A DNA stretch of 64,000 nt from Siphonodentalium dalli (taxonomy: Eukaryota; Mollusca; Scaphopoda; Gadilida; Siphonodentaliidae), in contig CP136064.1 in assembly GCA_032622095.1 (NCBI GenBank), positions 180,952,011-181,016,010 of the forward strand. Reading direction: 5' to 3'. The notes beneath the pieces were generated by a model. It was given only the letters and a program-made list of their open reading frames with translations. It had not been told where the DNA came from and did no database searches. Within the stretch, counting starts at the first letter, position 1. The number at the start of each line of letters is the position of its first letter. The position numbers and the translations under genes were made by a program. This document shows, one piece after another, positions 54,992-64,000 of the stretch.

Positions 54992-55200
54992 TTAACCCTT
55001 TTTAACTAAATGGATTCTCCCATTCAGTTATAAAAGTACACATTGGAATGGTCTATTATTCAGCTGGAGGGATGTTCAGGAAATATAATCAGACGACAGA
55101 TTAATACAAGAGGAGAAAGATTTCTATTTATTGGTTGGAAATGTTCAGATAATAAGTTAACGGCATTTGTTGAAAACTTCTAATCTGAACATAACTTAAG
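54992..55200. mobile_element. TTAA element related to 50250-50740
   Basis: TTAA-CCCTTTTTAACTAAATGG at the left. The interior ATTCTCCCATTCAGTTATAA, GGAATGGTCTATTATTCA, GGATGTTCAGGAAATATAAT and TATTGGTTGGAAATGTTCAG matches 50490-50740 reversed. The right end near 55197 (CTTAAGGGAA) is only a tentative partner. Confidence 0.65.
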
Positions 55201-55245
55201 GGAACTAAGCATCAATCATTATATAGTAAAGAACAAGCCTGAGTT

Positions 55246-55372
55246 TAGTGTGCCTGTCATTTGCAGAATGAGGTCCCAAGAGGGTGAATTTGGTGATGCT
55301 AGCCTGCTGTGAGGGATAGCGTCACTAAATTCACCCTCTGTGGACCTCATTCTGCAAATGACAGGCACACTA
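55246..55372. mobile_element. Foldback element F1, copy 2
   Basis: TAGTGTGCCTGTCATTTGCA at the left and its complement at the right, with GAATGAGGTCCC(A/C), GAGGGTGAATTTGGTGATGC arms and a short GCCTGCTGTGAGGGATAGC loop. This is the most compact copy of the family: a near-perfect 127-bp hairpin. Confidence 0.93.
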
Positions 55373-55680
55373 AGAAAGGGCTAATTAAGCAGTTCTGGGC
55401 ATGGTATCAAACATGTTATGAGAAAAATGTTGCAGCAGATTCTCCAGTGTGCATGTATCATGAAAAACATCAACATTAATGGCGTCATTATCTAATAAAT
55501 TATAGCAATTTGTCCAAAAAGCACCCATTTATAACACTGTCACACAATCACACTCATAAGGCATCTCAAGCTCACAGTAAACAAACATAAAAATCTTCAT
55601 TCATAATGCTTAACATGAAAAAATCTATACAAGAAATACCCATTTGCAGTGAGATGTATAAGACATGTTTATTTCACTTG
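55373..55680. other. Unassigned spacer
   Basis: No repeat or coding signal identified. Confidence 0.4.
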
Positions 55681-55855
55681 TACAGTAAAGCCCTAAGTAA
55701 TCAACTCCTTAACCACAGCAGAATTATTGGTAACTTTTCAGGATTTAGTCGGAAATAAATCCTGAAAAGTAACCATAATTCTGCTGTGGTTAAGGAGTCG
55801 ATTACTTAGGCATTAGTCGGAAATATGGCTTGTTGCCATTCATTGGAAAGCTCTC
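55681..55855. mobile_element. Palindromic MITE P1, copy 4, rearranged
   Basis: The left arm TACAGTAAAGCCCTAAGTAA...TTTAGTCGGAAAT joins directly to the right arm ATCCTGAAAAGTAACC...TCGATTACTTAGGCATTA, forming a short hairpin. The loop segment (AGTCGGAAATATGGCTTGTT, GCCATTCATTGGAAAGC) then follows outside it. The order of parts therefore differs from copies 2 and 3. Confidence 0.85.
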
Positions 55856-56237
55856 AAATTAATCAGACCCACTATTTATATGTGGTTTTGTAGTTAACTT
55901 AGACTTATATAAATTATATATGTTTACCACAATGGTATATCCTCCGATTAGATATGTGTGGAACAAACAGATCTTATACATCTCACCATTGTTTTATACG
56001 AATCAACAACTCTATCACCCTTAATCTCTCACAGGAACAATATCTCCTTCTCTTCTTTCATAGAAAGATTATATAGTAAGAAATACATGAGCACCTTAAC
56101 AGCTACCAATCATAGATTATAACATTTCTGCACCTTTCGATAACAGTGAAAAGACAGATATGGTTTCAACATGTCAGAACCAATGAAATTCCAATTGTAT
56201 TCAATTCACGATAATTTTCCAAGTTGTTCAAGGCCCT
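55856..56237. other. Unassigned spacer
   Basis: Nothing recognised. Confidence 0.4.
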
Positions 56238-56476
56238 ATAACCCTTTCATGACGGGAACTGCGTTGGTGAAGCATTAAAGACCCTGTGTCAGTGCATTAT
56301 CTTATATAGGGGGAGTCTCCCATAGGTAACCTTGCATATATGAGAGAATGCAATGCCTTACAATGTCAAGGTAAATATTGTTAGTCCAATGTATTCTCTT
56401 ATATATATATATAACAGAATGCATTGGCACAGAGTTTTCGCAAAATATCAGGAAGCTCCAGTCATGGAAGGGTTAA
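56238..56476. mobile_element. piggyBac-like MITE M1, copy 3
   Basis: ATAA-CCCTTTCATGACGGGA at the left (first T lost) and CCAGTCATGGAAGGG-TTAA at the right. CAGTGCATTATCTTATATAG and GAATGCATTGGCACAGAG mark the family. A TA-dinucleotide stretch replaces part of the central hairpin. Confidence 0.88.
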
Positions 56477-56819
56477 AGGCCCCATAAATCAGAACAGATT
56501 TCCATATTACTATGTATGCAAATCAGTGATAATCTTGTAAATCTCCAGCTGTGAAAAACTGAAGGTGGAAATATGGTCACCTCAGTGCCATTTTAGCATG
56601 ACAAACTAATTAATATCACCCCTTGTTAAGTGGTCCTGCTGTATTGATATGATGCTGGTAGGCCAAAGGGAGGGTGTTAAGAAAAAGGATTGTTAATTTT
56701 TTATAAAGTTATCATTTTCGCATTGTTTAGATGATCTGAACAAATCGATAAAATTGTTGATACCGCCCATAATTGAGATGGCTGTTCATTTCATTTTGCA
56801 AAACACCAGCACCACCATT
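56477..56819. other. Unassigned spacer
   Basis: A GTGGTCCTGCTGTATTGATA, TGATGCTGGT word at 56631 echoes 45035-45105. TTAA followed by short complementary GGG/CCC words suggests a decayed element, but the ends are not convincing. Confidence 0.4.
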
Positions 56820-57009
56820 AATAACCCTTTTATGACGGGAGCTGTGCTGGTGCAGCATTAAAGATCCTGTGCCAATGCATTCTCTAATATATGCGAGTCG
56901 CCCATAGGGTAAATATTGTTGGCCAATGTATTCTCTTATATATGCTAGTCTCTCTATAGGCACAGGGTTTTCTCAAAATTTCAGGAAGCTCCAGCCATGA
57001 AAGGGTGAA
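56820..57009. mobile_element. piggyBac-like MITE M1, copy 4
   Basis: AATAACCCTTTTATGACGGG at the left and GCCATGAAAGGGTGAA at the right. It is internally deleted, with ATATGCGAGTCGCCCATAGG joined to GTAAATATTGTTGGCCAATG. Confidence 0.85.
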
Positions 57010-58080
57010 CATATTTTTAAAAAATGTATGTTCTTGAATATGTTTTAAACAGAAAAAATGGCTTTCGAAAAAATGGCTTTTGCTCAAATCGATTAGAGTA
57101 GCCAAACACCGCGAATATAACAACTTTAGAAAAAATAATGGTACTCTTTCGTAATGGCATCACTTTGCCCTACCAGAATCATAGCAAATTAGACCACTTG
57201 ACCAGGGGTGAATATGCAAAGTGCAAACATGCTACAATCTGTGACATGTAAGTTTTCAGGGGCAGTAATGGTTTTATAAGTTTTGAGGCTCAGGAAGAGA
57301 AAGATCTCAATGTCCAGGAAAACATCATCAATAAATGACTCAGTAAAATCAGACACAAACAATGTTTTGACCATTCATAATCGAAGGTAAATTTCTTGTG
57401 TTATCAATATCAATACTGATGTTTTTAAAGAAATATACAATTTGGCGATGAGTCACAAATATGTACATCTCTTCACAACTGATAGAAATTTGTAACTGGC
57501 ACCAATTAATTTATACTGCATTGTCATGAAGATTACCCCCTCATTGTAATGATTATTCCTCACAACTAACAGTGAAAACTATCAACCTGAAAACACGTTT
57601 GGAGTAACAATGATCAGGCCACTCTATAATATACCCAATAAATACCTATGTTCTAAAGCAATTTGATGAGGGAGGAAAGCTTTTTATTTATTTTTTTCGA
57701 CCCTTACACACAAAAATAAAAGCCGTTATATATATTTGGAAAATTTCAGCTAATCTTCAGGGTGATGAGTGAGGTGTCTGAAAACATAGCTATTTTATTT
57801 ATTTGGCCTTTTTATAAATTGTGACTTATTTGGAGTCTGATTAAGTTAGTTCATGCTGTGTTTCAGATATGGATGGCAAAATTTTCTCAAGATTTAATGA
57901 TTATTTGGTTTTCAATCAATGCAATTTCTAACATCCTCATATTCATTCGAACACTATGTCTATTCAGCAGACTTGTGCCATCCACAGAAATAAATCTCAT
58001 AAAAATGGCATAATTTCGTTTCGTATACAGGCCTTTAGATTTCCCCCCAATTTCAAGTTGGTAAATGCTGTGCCTTTAAC
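57010..58080. other. Unassigned spacer
   Basis: GAAAAAATGGCTTT is directly repeated at 57052 and 57066. T-rich tracts lie at 57680-57710 and 57790. Minus-strand ORFs (57189, 57997) have no domain. Confidence 0.45.
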
Positions 58081-58194
58081 TCTCACTGAGTGCTTTCCGA
58101 TGAATGGCAACAAGTCATATTTCTGACTAAATCCTGAAAAGTTACCCACAATTCTGTTGTGGTAAAGGAGTCGATTATTTAGGGAATTACTGTA
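58081..58194. mobile_element. Palindromic MITE P1, copy 5, right arm only
   Basis: CTCACTGAGTGCTTTCCGAT, GAATGGCAACAAG, GACTAAATCCTGAAAAGTTA, AAGGAGTCGATTATTTAGGG and ATTACTGTA are exactly the right half of the family. The left arm is missing, so it is a solo arm. Confidence 0.88.
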
Positions 58195-58540
58195 TGCATG
58201 TAACTTGTGCATCCGAAAATCAAAATAAACAACATCAAATGCTTTAGTCATGAGACAAATTCGGCACTTTCGACAAAACAACCAATAACGCTGGGGAGTG
58301 AAATTATGTTAAGCGGTATCAAACAAAGTTGAGAAAACTCAACAATATTTTTTTGCAAAGTTTTATGCAACTAATTGATTTATTAAATACTTTAAGTGTC
58401 CAGTAACCGATAGTATATACTTTGTGAATATTTATATGAGTGGCACAAACTTATTAATGACCGGCACAAACCAATATGTGTCTGTCATTTTGACATATAC
58501 CAAATTTTTTAGTTATTTCCAGGCTTGGCTGAAAAACGGT

Positions 58541-58730
58541 GTAATAAATAGAGAATACCAACAGGTTTTGTTTGAATACCAAAATATCTCATGAGTATCT
58601 GGAAGGAAATATAAAATTTTCACGAGCGGCTTGTCTACAAGCTGCGAGTGAAAATTGGATAATTCTTTCCAGACACAAATGAGATGTTTCAGGCATTCAA
58701 ACAAAAAACTGTAGATATTCTTTTTATTAT
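58541..58730. mobile_element. Foldback element F3, copy 1
   Basis: GTTTTGTTTGAATACC, ATATCTCATGAGTATCTGGA and AAATTTTCACGAGCGGCTTG pair with CAAGCTGCGAGTGAAAATT, TCCAGACACAAATGAGATGT and GCATTCAAACAAAAAACTG around a 4-base loop. It starts GTAATAAATAGAG like the palindrome at 61218, so the two may be distant relatives. Confidence 0.82.
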
Positions 58731-59176
58731 ATGCAGATTATTTCAGCACAAAGTTGCCAAGTTAAGTCTTAATTAATTAAATCATTAAATTACTTAATTA
58801 AAGAGCACACATGTCAGTTTTTACTAACAGGAAAGAGCCTGGGTGTAAAGTTGAATTTGACATGCTGCGACTCAAACATAGAATTGTCCATTGATCACGG
58901 GCCATCATAAATTCGTCGCTTTTGATTGGCTAATGGACAGTGTGCACGCAATGATCACTCGATCGATCTTAGCAGCTCATGTTAGTTTCAAGCTCTACAG
59001 TGAACTATCTAGAGTGAAATAACGGCATCATATCTCACTGTGGCTTCTAAGAGATAAATATGTTTTGGTAATTTCCTGCTATTTTGTAGGCAAGCATATA
59101 ATAATGTGTTATTTCCTGTGGTACCATGCTAATTCAGATGTAAGATTGAATCCCGCAGCTCGTTCACAAATTTTAA
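58731..59176. other. Unassigned spacer
   Basis: A stretch with GATTGGCTAAT (CCAAT-like) and GATCACTCGATCGATC at 58928-58970 resembles a small promoter-like patch, but no gene follows. Confidence 0.4.
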
Positions 59177-59550
59177 AGTTAAAGTGATGTGAAACACTCC
59201 GGTATGTTGATCAAATAGAAATGAACAATTTTATTCAAAGTAGTAATTTTTACAAATGGTATATCCAAACTGACAACACACACCGTCATTCTTATATATG
59301 AATTAAATGCAGTGACTCTCGATGGCAAAACAGTTTGTTAGTTTATCGCCGATATATGCGTCCTGAATCAAGCAGTAAATATTTAAAATTGACCATAGTT
59401 CTGACGATGTTTTCTATGGAGTGGTACGGTCGATTTGCTTCAAATTTTCGGCGATGTTAGTAGAATGTTACATTCCTCCAGTTGTTATAGCACTTGAATA
59501 CTATCTTATCAGTTTCACGCACCCGAACAAGTACATAATATGTCTTTAAT
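59177..59550. repeat. Dispersed family D1, copy 3
   Basis: Full-length match to 14291-14670, including the middle missing from copy 2 (TGACTCTCGATGGCAAAACA, TTTATCGCCGATATATGCGT). TTCTATGGAGTGGTACGGTC is the best conserved block across all three. Confidence 0.87.
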
Positions 59551-59933
59551 GGAAAATATGCCATCCATAGAGGTCTGGTTAATCTTTAATTCTAACAGAA
59601 ATAACATTGAAAAGGAATGATCAAGCACCGGTAATGTTTAGTACAAGTTCTATTATATCCAAGCCTGGGCATAAGAATCCATTTATAGTCATATTAGTCA
59701 ATGACTGACCCAAACATCCAAATGACTGCTACATATAAAGTTGTGTCTGCCATTATGACCAGCGCCAATTTCTGTGTGCTGGACATATTACTGTTGACTT
59801 TGTCAATGTAGTATGTGTAAGATCAAAAACGTCTGACTTTTTACTTGTAAGTGCATTAGAAGTTTGACAACAGTTTCTTTTACACCATTGTAATCATAGT
59901 CAAAATATTACAGAACTGTGATATTTGTAAAAT
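59551..59933. other. Unassigned spacer
   Basis: Nothing recognised. Confidence 0.4.
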
Positions 59934-60472
59934 TTAAAGGGACTAAAGGTCTTCAAAATAGGTTCATGCATAATAACATATATTTCATAAAATTTTGTAA
60001 TAAAATTGTTATTAACAAGTACATTTAAAAACAGATCTACTTTGTTCTTATTTTCATTACTAATAACTCTCCAATAATGAGATTTTGCATGTCAAAACAA
60101 ATGTTATGTAGACATATGGTTACAATCGAATTACCGATAAATGTCCAATTAGTCCAATAAGATACCAAAGTTGAATCAAAACCTGATGTAAACATTGGAA
60201 AAGGTTAAAGCATTAAATCATATTCTGAAAATGTATTCAGACTAAAATATTTGAAATTACTATAAGATTAGCGATGTTTGTTGACAAATCACTGTAACAG
60301 TTTTGTTTACATAACGGTTTCAACAAACAAAATTTCATTATTGGAGAACTATCAATAATGAATATAAGAACTCAGTTGATAAATTTCTCCAAGTTCTTCT
60401 TATTGGTTATGTTTTTGCAGACTTTTATATGTTTTGCATATTTACACACTGTGAGTGCCTTGGTCCCTTTAT
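59934..60472. mobile_element. TTAA MITE family M2, copy 2
   Basis: TTAA-AGGGACTAAAGGTC at the left and CCTTGGTCCCT-TTAT at the right (target decayed by one base). It is about 75-80% similar by eye to copy 1 at 51888, with several short indels. Confidence 0.9.
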
Positions 60473-60762
60473 GAAGGGCTGTCTTTATCAAATTTGGTTA
60501 GAATGCCTTGGTTCTCGAAAAAACAATAGCATAGAGGTTTTTTTTTAACTTAAAGGGGCACTATACACTAAATTCGGCCATTTATGAGACCATCTCCTTT
60601 TATGCTCAACAGAATATATGCAACAAGTGAATGAATTTGAGCCATGGATTAGTGCAAAATACACCTGCGTGCTCTATGAACGATGCAAACAACATGGTAA
60701 TTATAATGAAAATGAATTTATGGCTCGAGTCATAAATTAATTTTATTACACTCCTATGTGCG

Positions 60763-61001
60763 CAAGCCTTGAAATAGGGTGTCTGTCATTTGCAGAATGA
60801 GGTCCCCAGAGGGTGAATTTAGTGATGCTACCCCGCATAGCGGGCTAGCATCACCAAATTCACCCTCTGGGGACCTCATTCTGCTTACACCTCAGCAGAA
60901 TGAGGTTCCCAGAGGGTGAATTTGGTAGCAGGGTAGCATCACTAAATTCACCCTCTGGGGAACTCATTCTGCAAATGACAGACACCCTATTTCAAGGCTT
61001 G
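60763..61001. mobile_element. Foldback element F1, copy 3, double hairpin
   Basis: The outer arms CAAGCCTTGAAATAGGGTGT, CTGTCATTTGCAGAATGAGG are perfectly complementary at the far end. Inside, two consecutive GGTGAATTT...AAATTCACC hairpins are joined by CTTACACCTCAG, so the family's inner palindrome is duplicated in tandem. It lies inside element F2. Confidence 0.93.
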
Positions 61002-61217
61002 TATGTGCGATTTCCATTGAAAACACCATTAATTAAAAATGGCAATGTCACTAGTGAATTATGTCATTTCTTGTTACGTCTTTGACGTTACGTCGCTTAC
61101 TGATCATGACTGAAATTTTGGCAGTTAACCTTTCTCCACATCGGGATTTTCATGTAATAATTCTGTGTGTTTTAATCATATTTGGTAAACCAAATTGATG
61201 CAGAAGTGTAATAAATA

Positions 61218-61373
61218 GAGTAATCAATGAGTTCCGAGAATTATTAAATAACTCACTCGAGGTGAGAGACGTTTAGGTAAGAAATTTGTGCGCTAATGCG
61301 CACTCATTTCTTACCAACATCTCTCGCATCTCGTGAATTATTTAACGTAATTCTCAGAACCATTTGATTACTC
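61218..61373. mobile_element. Palindromic element with GAGTAATCA(A/T)ATG ends
   Basis: GAGTAATCAATGAGTTCCGA, GAATTATTAAATAACTCACT, GGTAAGAAATTTGTGCGC pair with GCGCACTCATTTCTTACC, GAATTATTTAACGTAATTCT, TTTGATTACTC around a TAAT loop. It is nested in F2. Confidence 0.88.
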
Positions 61374-61520
61374 TCTATATAATTACCATGTTGTTTGCAT
61401 TGTTAGAAGAGCTCACAAGTATATTTTGCACTAATCAATGGCTCAAATTTGTTACATATATTCTTTTGAGCATAAAAGGAGATGGGCTCATAAATGGCCG
61501 GATTTAGTGTACCCCTTTAA

Positions 61521-62644
61521 TGTGATCGGCAAATACTGTTTATAGCCAGCACAAATCATATTGTGCCTTTTTTTGTCTTACACAGAAATTTGTGTTATCT
61601 CCAGGCTTGGTTAGAACTTTCTAGAGACCCTCAGTTTGTAATCACGAACCCAATGACACAACATGAAAGTAAACGGTTAGTCCCAGGAAGCAGGACTTCT
61701 TTTTTTCAAAGTGATAAGGTAGTCATATACTAGCATTTATTTTTTAAAGGAAATGGTTTGGAGAAAGGTTTTTATATATAAAATAATTATTTGTAAGCCA
61801 CTTTCATCAAAGACACCAAATTTTTGTATATACCAAATCAATGGAAACATTCACAAGAGGAAGCTATTTCATTTAGAAAATCCACAATTGCTGTCGACAA
61901 AATGCCAACATTTATAAATATGTGGATTTATTTTCTAATTTGTCCTACCATTAGATATAAATTCTATTTAGAGTTTTTCATCAAGTAGATGGCGTCAATA
62001 AATGATCACTTCAATTATATTTGATACAAGAAATAAATGATTGATTGTGGCAGGTTTATTAATATATAGACAGAACACAAGGCGCATCTTGATCGCGAAT
62101 CTTTTATAGAATGAGTTGTAGATGGCGCAAGGATAAACTTCACCAAAGCGGAGCTTGCATGATATGTGACTATGCACCCTCCGCAATGAGTTCGATAAAA
62201 GATTCTAGATTATGATGCAAGTTGTATTCTGTATTTATTACAAACCCTTATGTCAGATAAGTTCGGTACATGATTGTGACCCCCATTGATTACTGTAACT
62301 ACTTTTATTGTAATTTGAGTCTGATGAAAAACTGGTTATTATTTGTGCATCACCCAGAGCAAATCATTGACATTATGTACCATCACTCGTGACAACAGCA
62401 TCAACACTAAGTAGTTCCGGCTAATATTCCACTTGTGGTATACAGCAATATGTATTCAATGGCTGGGATTGATTATGTTGAATACATGTGCCTCGCATCA
62501 ACATGTGTGGAATAAACTTATTTATTTGTCAGAGGTAAAATACATGTTAGAGACATAGGACTTTATAAGTTGCTGCATTCCCCGAGAAACAATATATTTT
62601 TTTCTGGCCTTAGAATGTAAGTTTATTATCATTAAATGTACAGA
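61521..62644. other. Unassigned spacer
   Basis: No paralogue, terminal repeat or coding signature recognised. The minus-strand 63-codon ORF at 61995 is unsupported. Confidence 0.45.
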
Positions 62645-62831
62645 TTAACCCTTTCATGACAGGAGCTGCGCTGGTACAGCATTAAATAACCTGTGCCAGT
62701 GCATTCTCTTATAGGTCAATGTATTCTCTTATATATGCGAGGCTCCCTATGAGAGACTCTCATATATAAGAGAATGCATTGGCACAGGGTTTGCGCACAA
62801 TTTCAGGGTGCTTCAGTCATGGAAGGGTTAA
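62645..62831. mobile_element. piggyBac-like MITE M1, copy 5 (best preserved)
   Basis: Intact TTAA at 62645-62648 and 62828-62831, inverted ends CCCTTTCATGAC and GTCATGGAAGGG. The interior has a hairpin TATATATGCGAGGCTCCCTA against GAGACTCTCATATATAAGAG, plus GCATTCTCTTATA twice. TTAA plus CCCTTT is typical of piggyBac-derived MITEs. Confidence 0.93.
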
Positions 62832-63047
62832 TTCCTCCACTACTCTACCTTTTTATTGAGGCCATTCAAAATAAAAGCCTGTGTTCTCCCAGAACAGATT
62901 GTGGCTATAATGCCTATGGTTCATGAAGTAACATCCTTGAGCAGTTGAGAACTTGAGAGGTTTAAAACTGACCATGATAAAAAGCACCGGTTTCCTACAT
63001 AAGTGGTTTTGTATGTGAAGTAGAGAAGGAGATTTAGTGTTTATTAC
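62832..63047. other. Unassigned spacer
   Basis: Short stretch without visible structure. Confidence 0.4.
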
Positions 63048-63902
63048 CATCTGCAGTCGTGGATGCTTCTGGTCGCGGGGACTTTTAAGGTTTGCGGTAG
63101 CTTACTGCAGAGCTATTTCTCACCCATTGTATTCGCCAATCAACCTGTCCCCATGATAGTCTCGGCTGAGTGGCAGATTAAGTGCATTTCAAGTCACTCA
63201 GTGTAATCCGCATTATCGTTGTGGACCGACCTTAAATGGTACATGTGTCCATTTTAAGGTCAATTTCTGACTGAATCAAATTGCACATTGTCATTTGACC
63301 CGATATCGAACAATTTTGTATGCAAAATACATGCATTATTGTTGCCATTGTCTATCTAATATGAGCAGATGACATTTAACAACCACCATTGAAAAGAGAT
63401 GGCAACAACCATATAAAAGAGAAGCAACTGAACTCTATCTTAGTTACAGGGTTGTTGATTTTTAAAAAAATAATTTTTAAAATAATTTTTTAGGGTGAAA
63501 TTGTTCGGATAAATGAAGGTTCTCAAAGGTGTCGCTTATTTTATTCAAGGCTGTATTAATCAAACTACCAACTAAAACACAAATATCATGGCAGTAAATA
63601 CAGCGACAATGTGCTTCATGCATACACTTAGTAGGGGTTCCAGGTGGGTCCCAATATTGTGTTATCTGCATCAGTAGAACTGTGCTCAAATTTGTACTAC
63701 ATGTACTTAATTTAGTCAATTTGAGCCAAAAACTGAATATGTTTCCATTTTTGGACATAAATCAATGATAAATTCATTGATTTAAATCAATGATTTTAAT
63801 CTTGATTTAAATCGTCTGATTTAAATCGGCCAACCTTGCATAGTTGTGAAGAGGTTCAACCTTAAAAGTCCCGCATCTAGAAGCATGCACGACTGCAGAT
63901 AG
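63048..63902. mobile_element. Inverted-repeat element with CATCTGCAGTCGTG(G/C)ATG ends, containing a hAT MITE
   Basis: Left arm 63048-63090 (CATCTGCAGTCGTGGATGCT, GGGGACTTTTAAGG) pairs with the right arm 63859-63902 (CCTTAAAAGTCCCG, AGCATGCACGACTGCAGAT), about 43 bp with few mismatches. The hAT MITE 63447-63838 sits inside near the right end. Confidence 0.8.
63447..63838 (-). mobile_element. hAT MITE with GATTTAAATC subterminal repeats
   Basis: The minus-strand start CAAGGTTGGCCGATTTAAAT and plus-strand start CAGGGTTGTTGATTTTTAAA are inverted ends. Flanks CTTAGTTA and CATAGTTG agree at 6 of 8 positions, a decayed 8-bp duplication. Tandem GATTTAAATC words near the right end are characteristic of one hAT subgroup. 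The 93-codon minus-strand ORF inside has no intact domain. Confidence 0.8.
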
Positions 63903-64000
63903 GAATAGACCATTAGATATTATACACTGGCCGCTGTCATGTCAGGAATATTGATTCGGCACTCCGCGACAAATGCACAGGATGTGACGGACTCCTTATA

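Larger units (their letters stand above)
60550..61520. mobile_element. Foldback element F2, long copy, TTAA-flanked, with two nested palindromes
   Basis: TTAA at 60550-60553 and 61517-61520 borders AGGGGCACTATACACTAAAT and ATTTAGTGTACCCCT. Arms of about 160 bp (GGCCATTTATGAG, CATCTCCTTTTATGCTCAA, GAATTTGAGCCATGGATTAG, CAAACAACATGGTAATTATA) pair. The loop contains F1 copy 3 (60763-61001) and another palindrome (61218-61373). No transposase ORF is present. Confidence 0.92.

Noticed and set aside
63477-63758. 93-codon minus-strand ORF with several Cys and His residues
   Set aside because: It lies wholly inside a 392-bp hAT MITE. The Cys/His spacing does not form a BED finger or another zinc-binding pattern I can defend.

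Overview
The window looks like non-genic, repeat-dominated DNA from a marine invertebrate, most likely a mollusc and possibly a bivalve. It is AT-rich and lacks operons, ribosome-binding sites and long ORFs. Several interspersed repeats have the style of bivalve genomes: blocks with 'gccataactc', 'gacagacggacgga', 'caggtgagctaaaa' and 'aagatggctgc'. The phylum is inferred from repeat style and was not established by a search.

Layout. Positions 1-10486 are one satellite array of about 52 units of about 202 bp. It is organised in higher-order repeats, enters from the left edge of the window, and decays at its right border. From 10.5 kb to the end the sequence is a dense, nested mosaic of non-autonomous mobile elements. 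Several have exact target-site duplications (TSDs) or an empty site that can be read from a paralogous copy. They include: (i) TTAA-flanked elements of at least eight terminal-repeat types (piggyBac-like or Kolobok-like); (ii) hAT-type elements with 8-bp TSDs at 16242, 29165 and 63447; (iii) two non-autonomous Helitrons, 34976-37950 on the minus strand and 48502-50036 on the plus strand, the second a head-to-tail pair; (iv) foldback and palindromic families in 2-5 copies each; (v) tRNA-derived SINE material at 21982 and 28849.

Coding content is almost nil. The only ORF I accept is 26430-26768 (+), a 112-residue protein with a FLYWCH-type zinc finger. It has a TATA box about 31 bp upstream of a plausible start site and is probably frameshifted near its end. 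Every other ORF over 60 codons falls in satellite, MITE, Helitron or homopolymer sequence, or has no recognisable feature.

Most notable for follow-up: the conserved palindrome in every satellite unit; a perfect 63-bp-arm hairpin with a cUUCGg loop and TTAA ends at 24781; a 2.2-kb element with seven copies of an ACGT-core 14-mer at 40378; two opposite-orientation copies of a 1.45-kb TTAA element carrying CACGTG plus YY1-like modules; a Helitron inserted in one arm of a palindrome so that the other arm preserves the empty site; and an 86-bp pure G tract at 38114.
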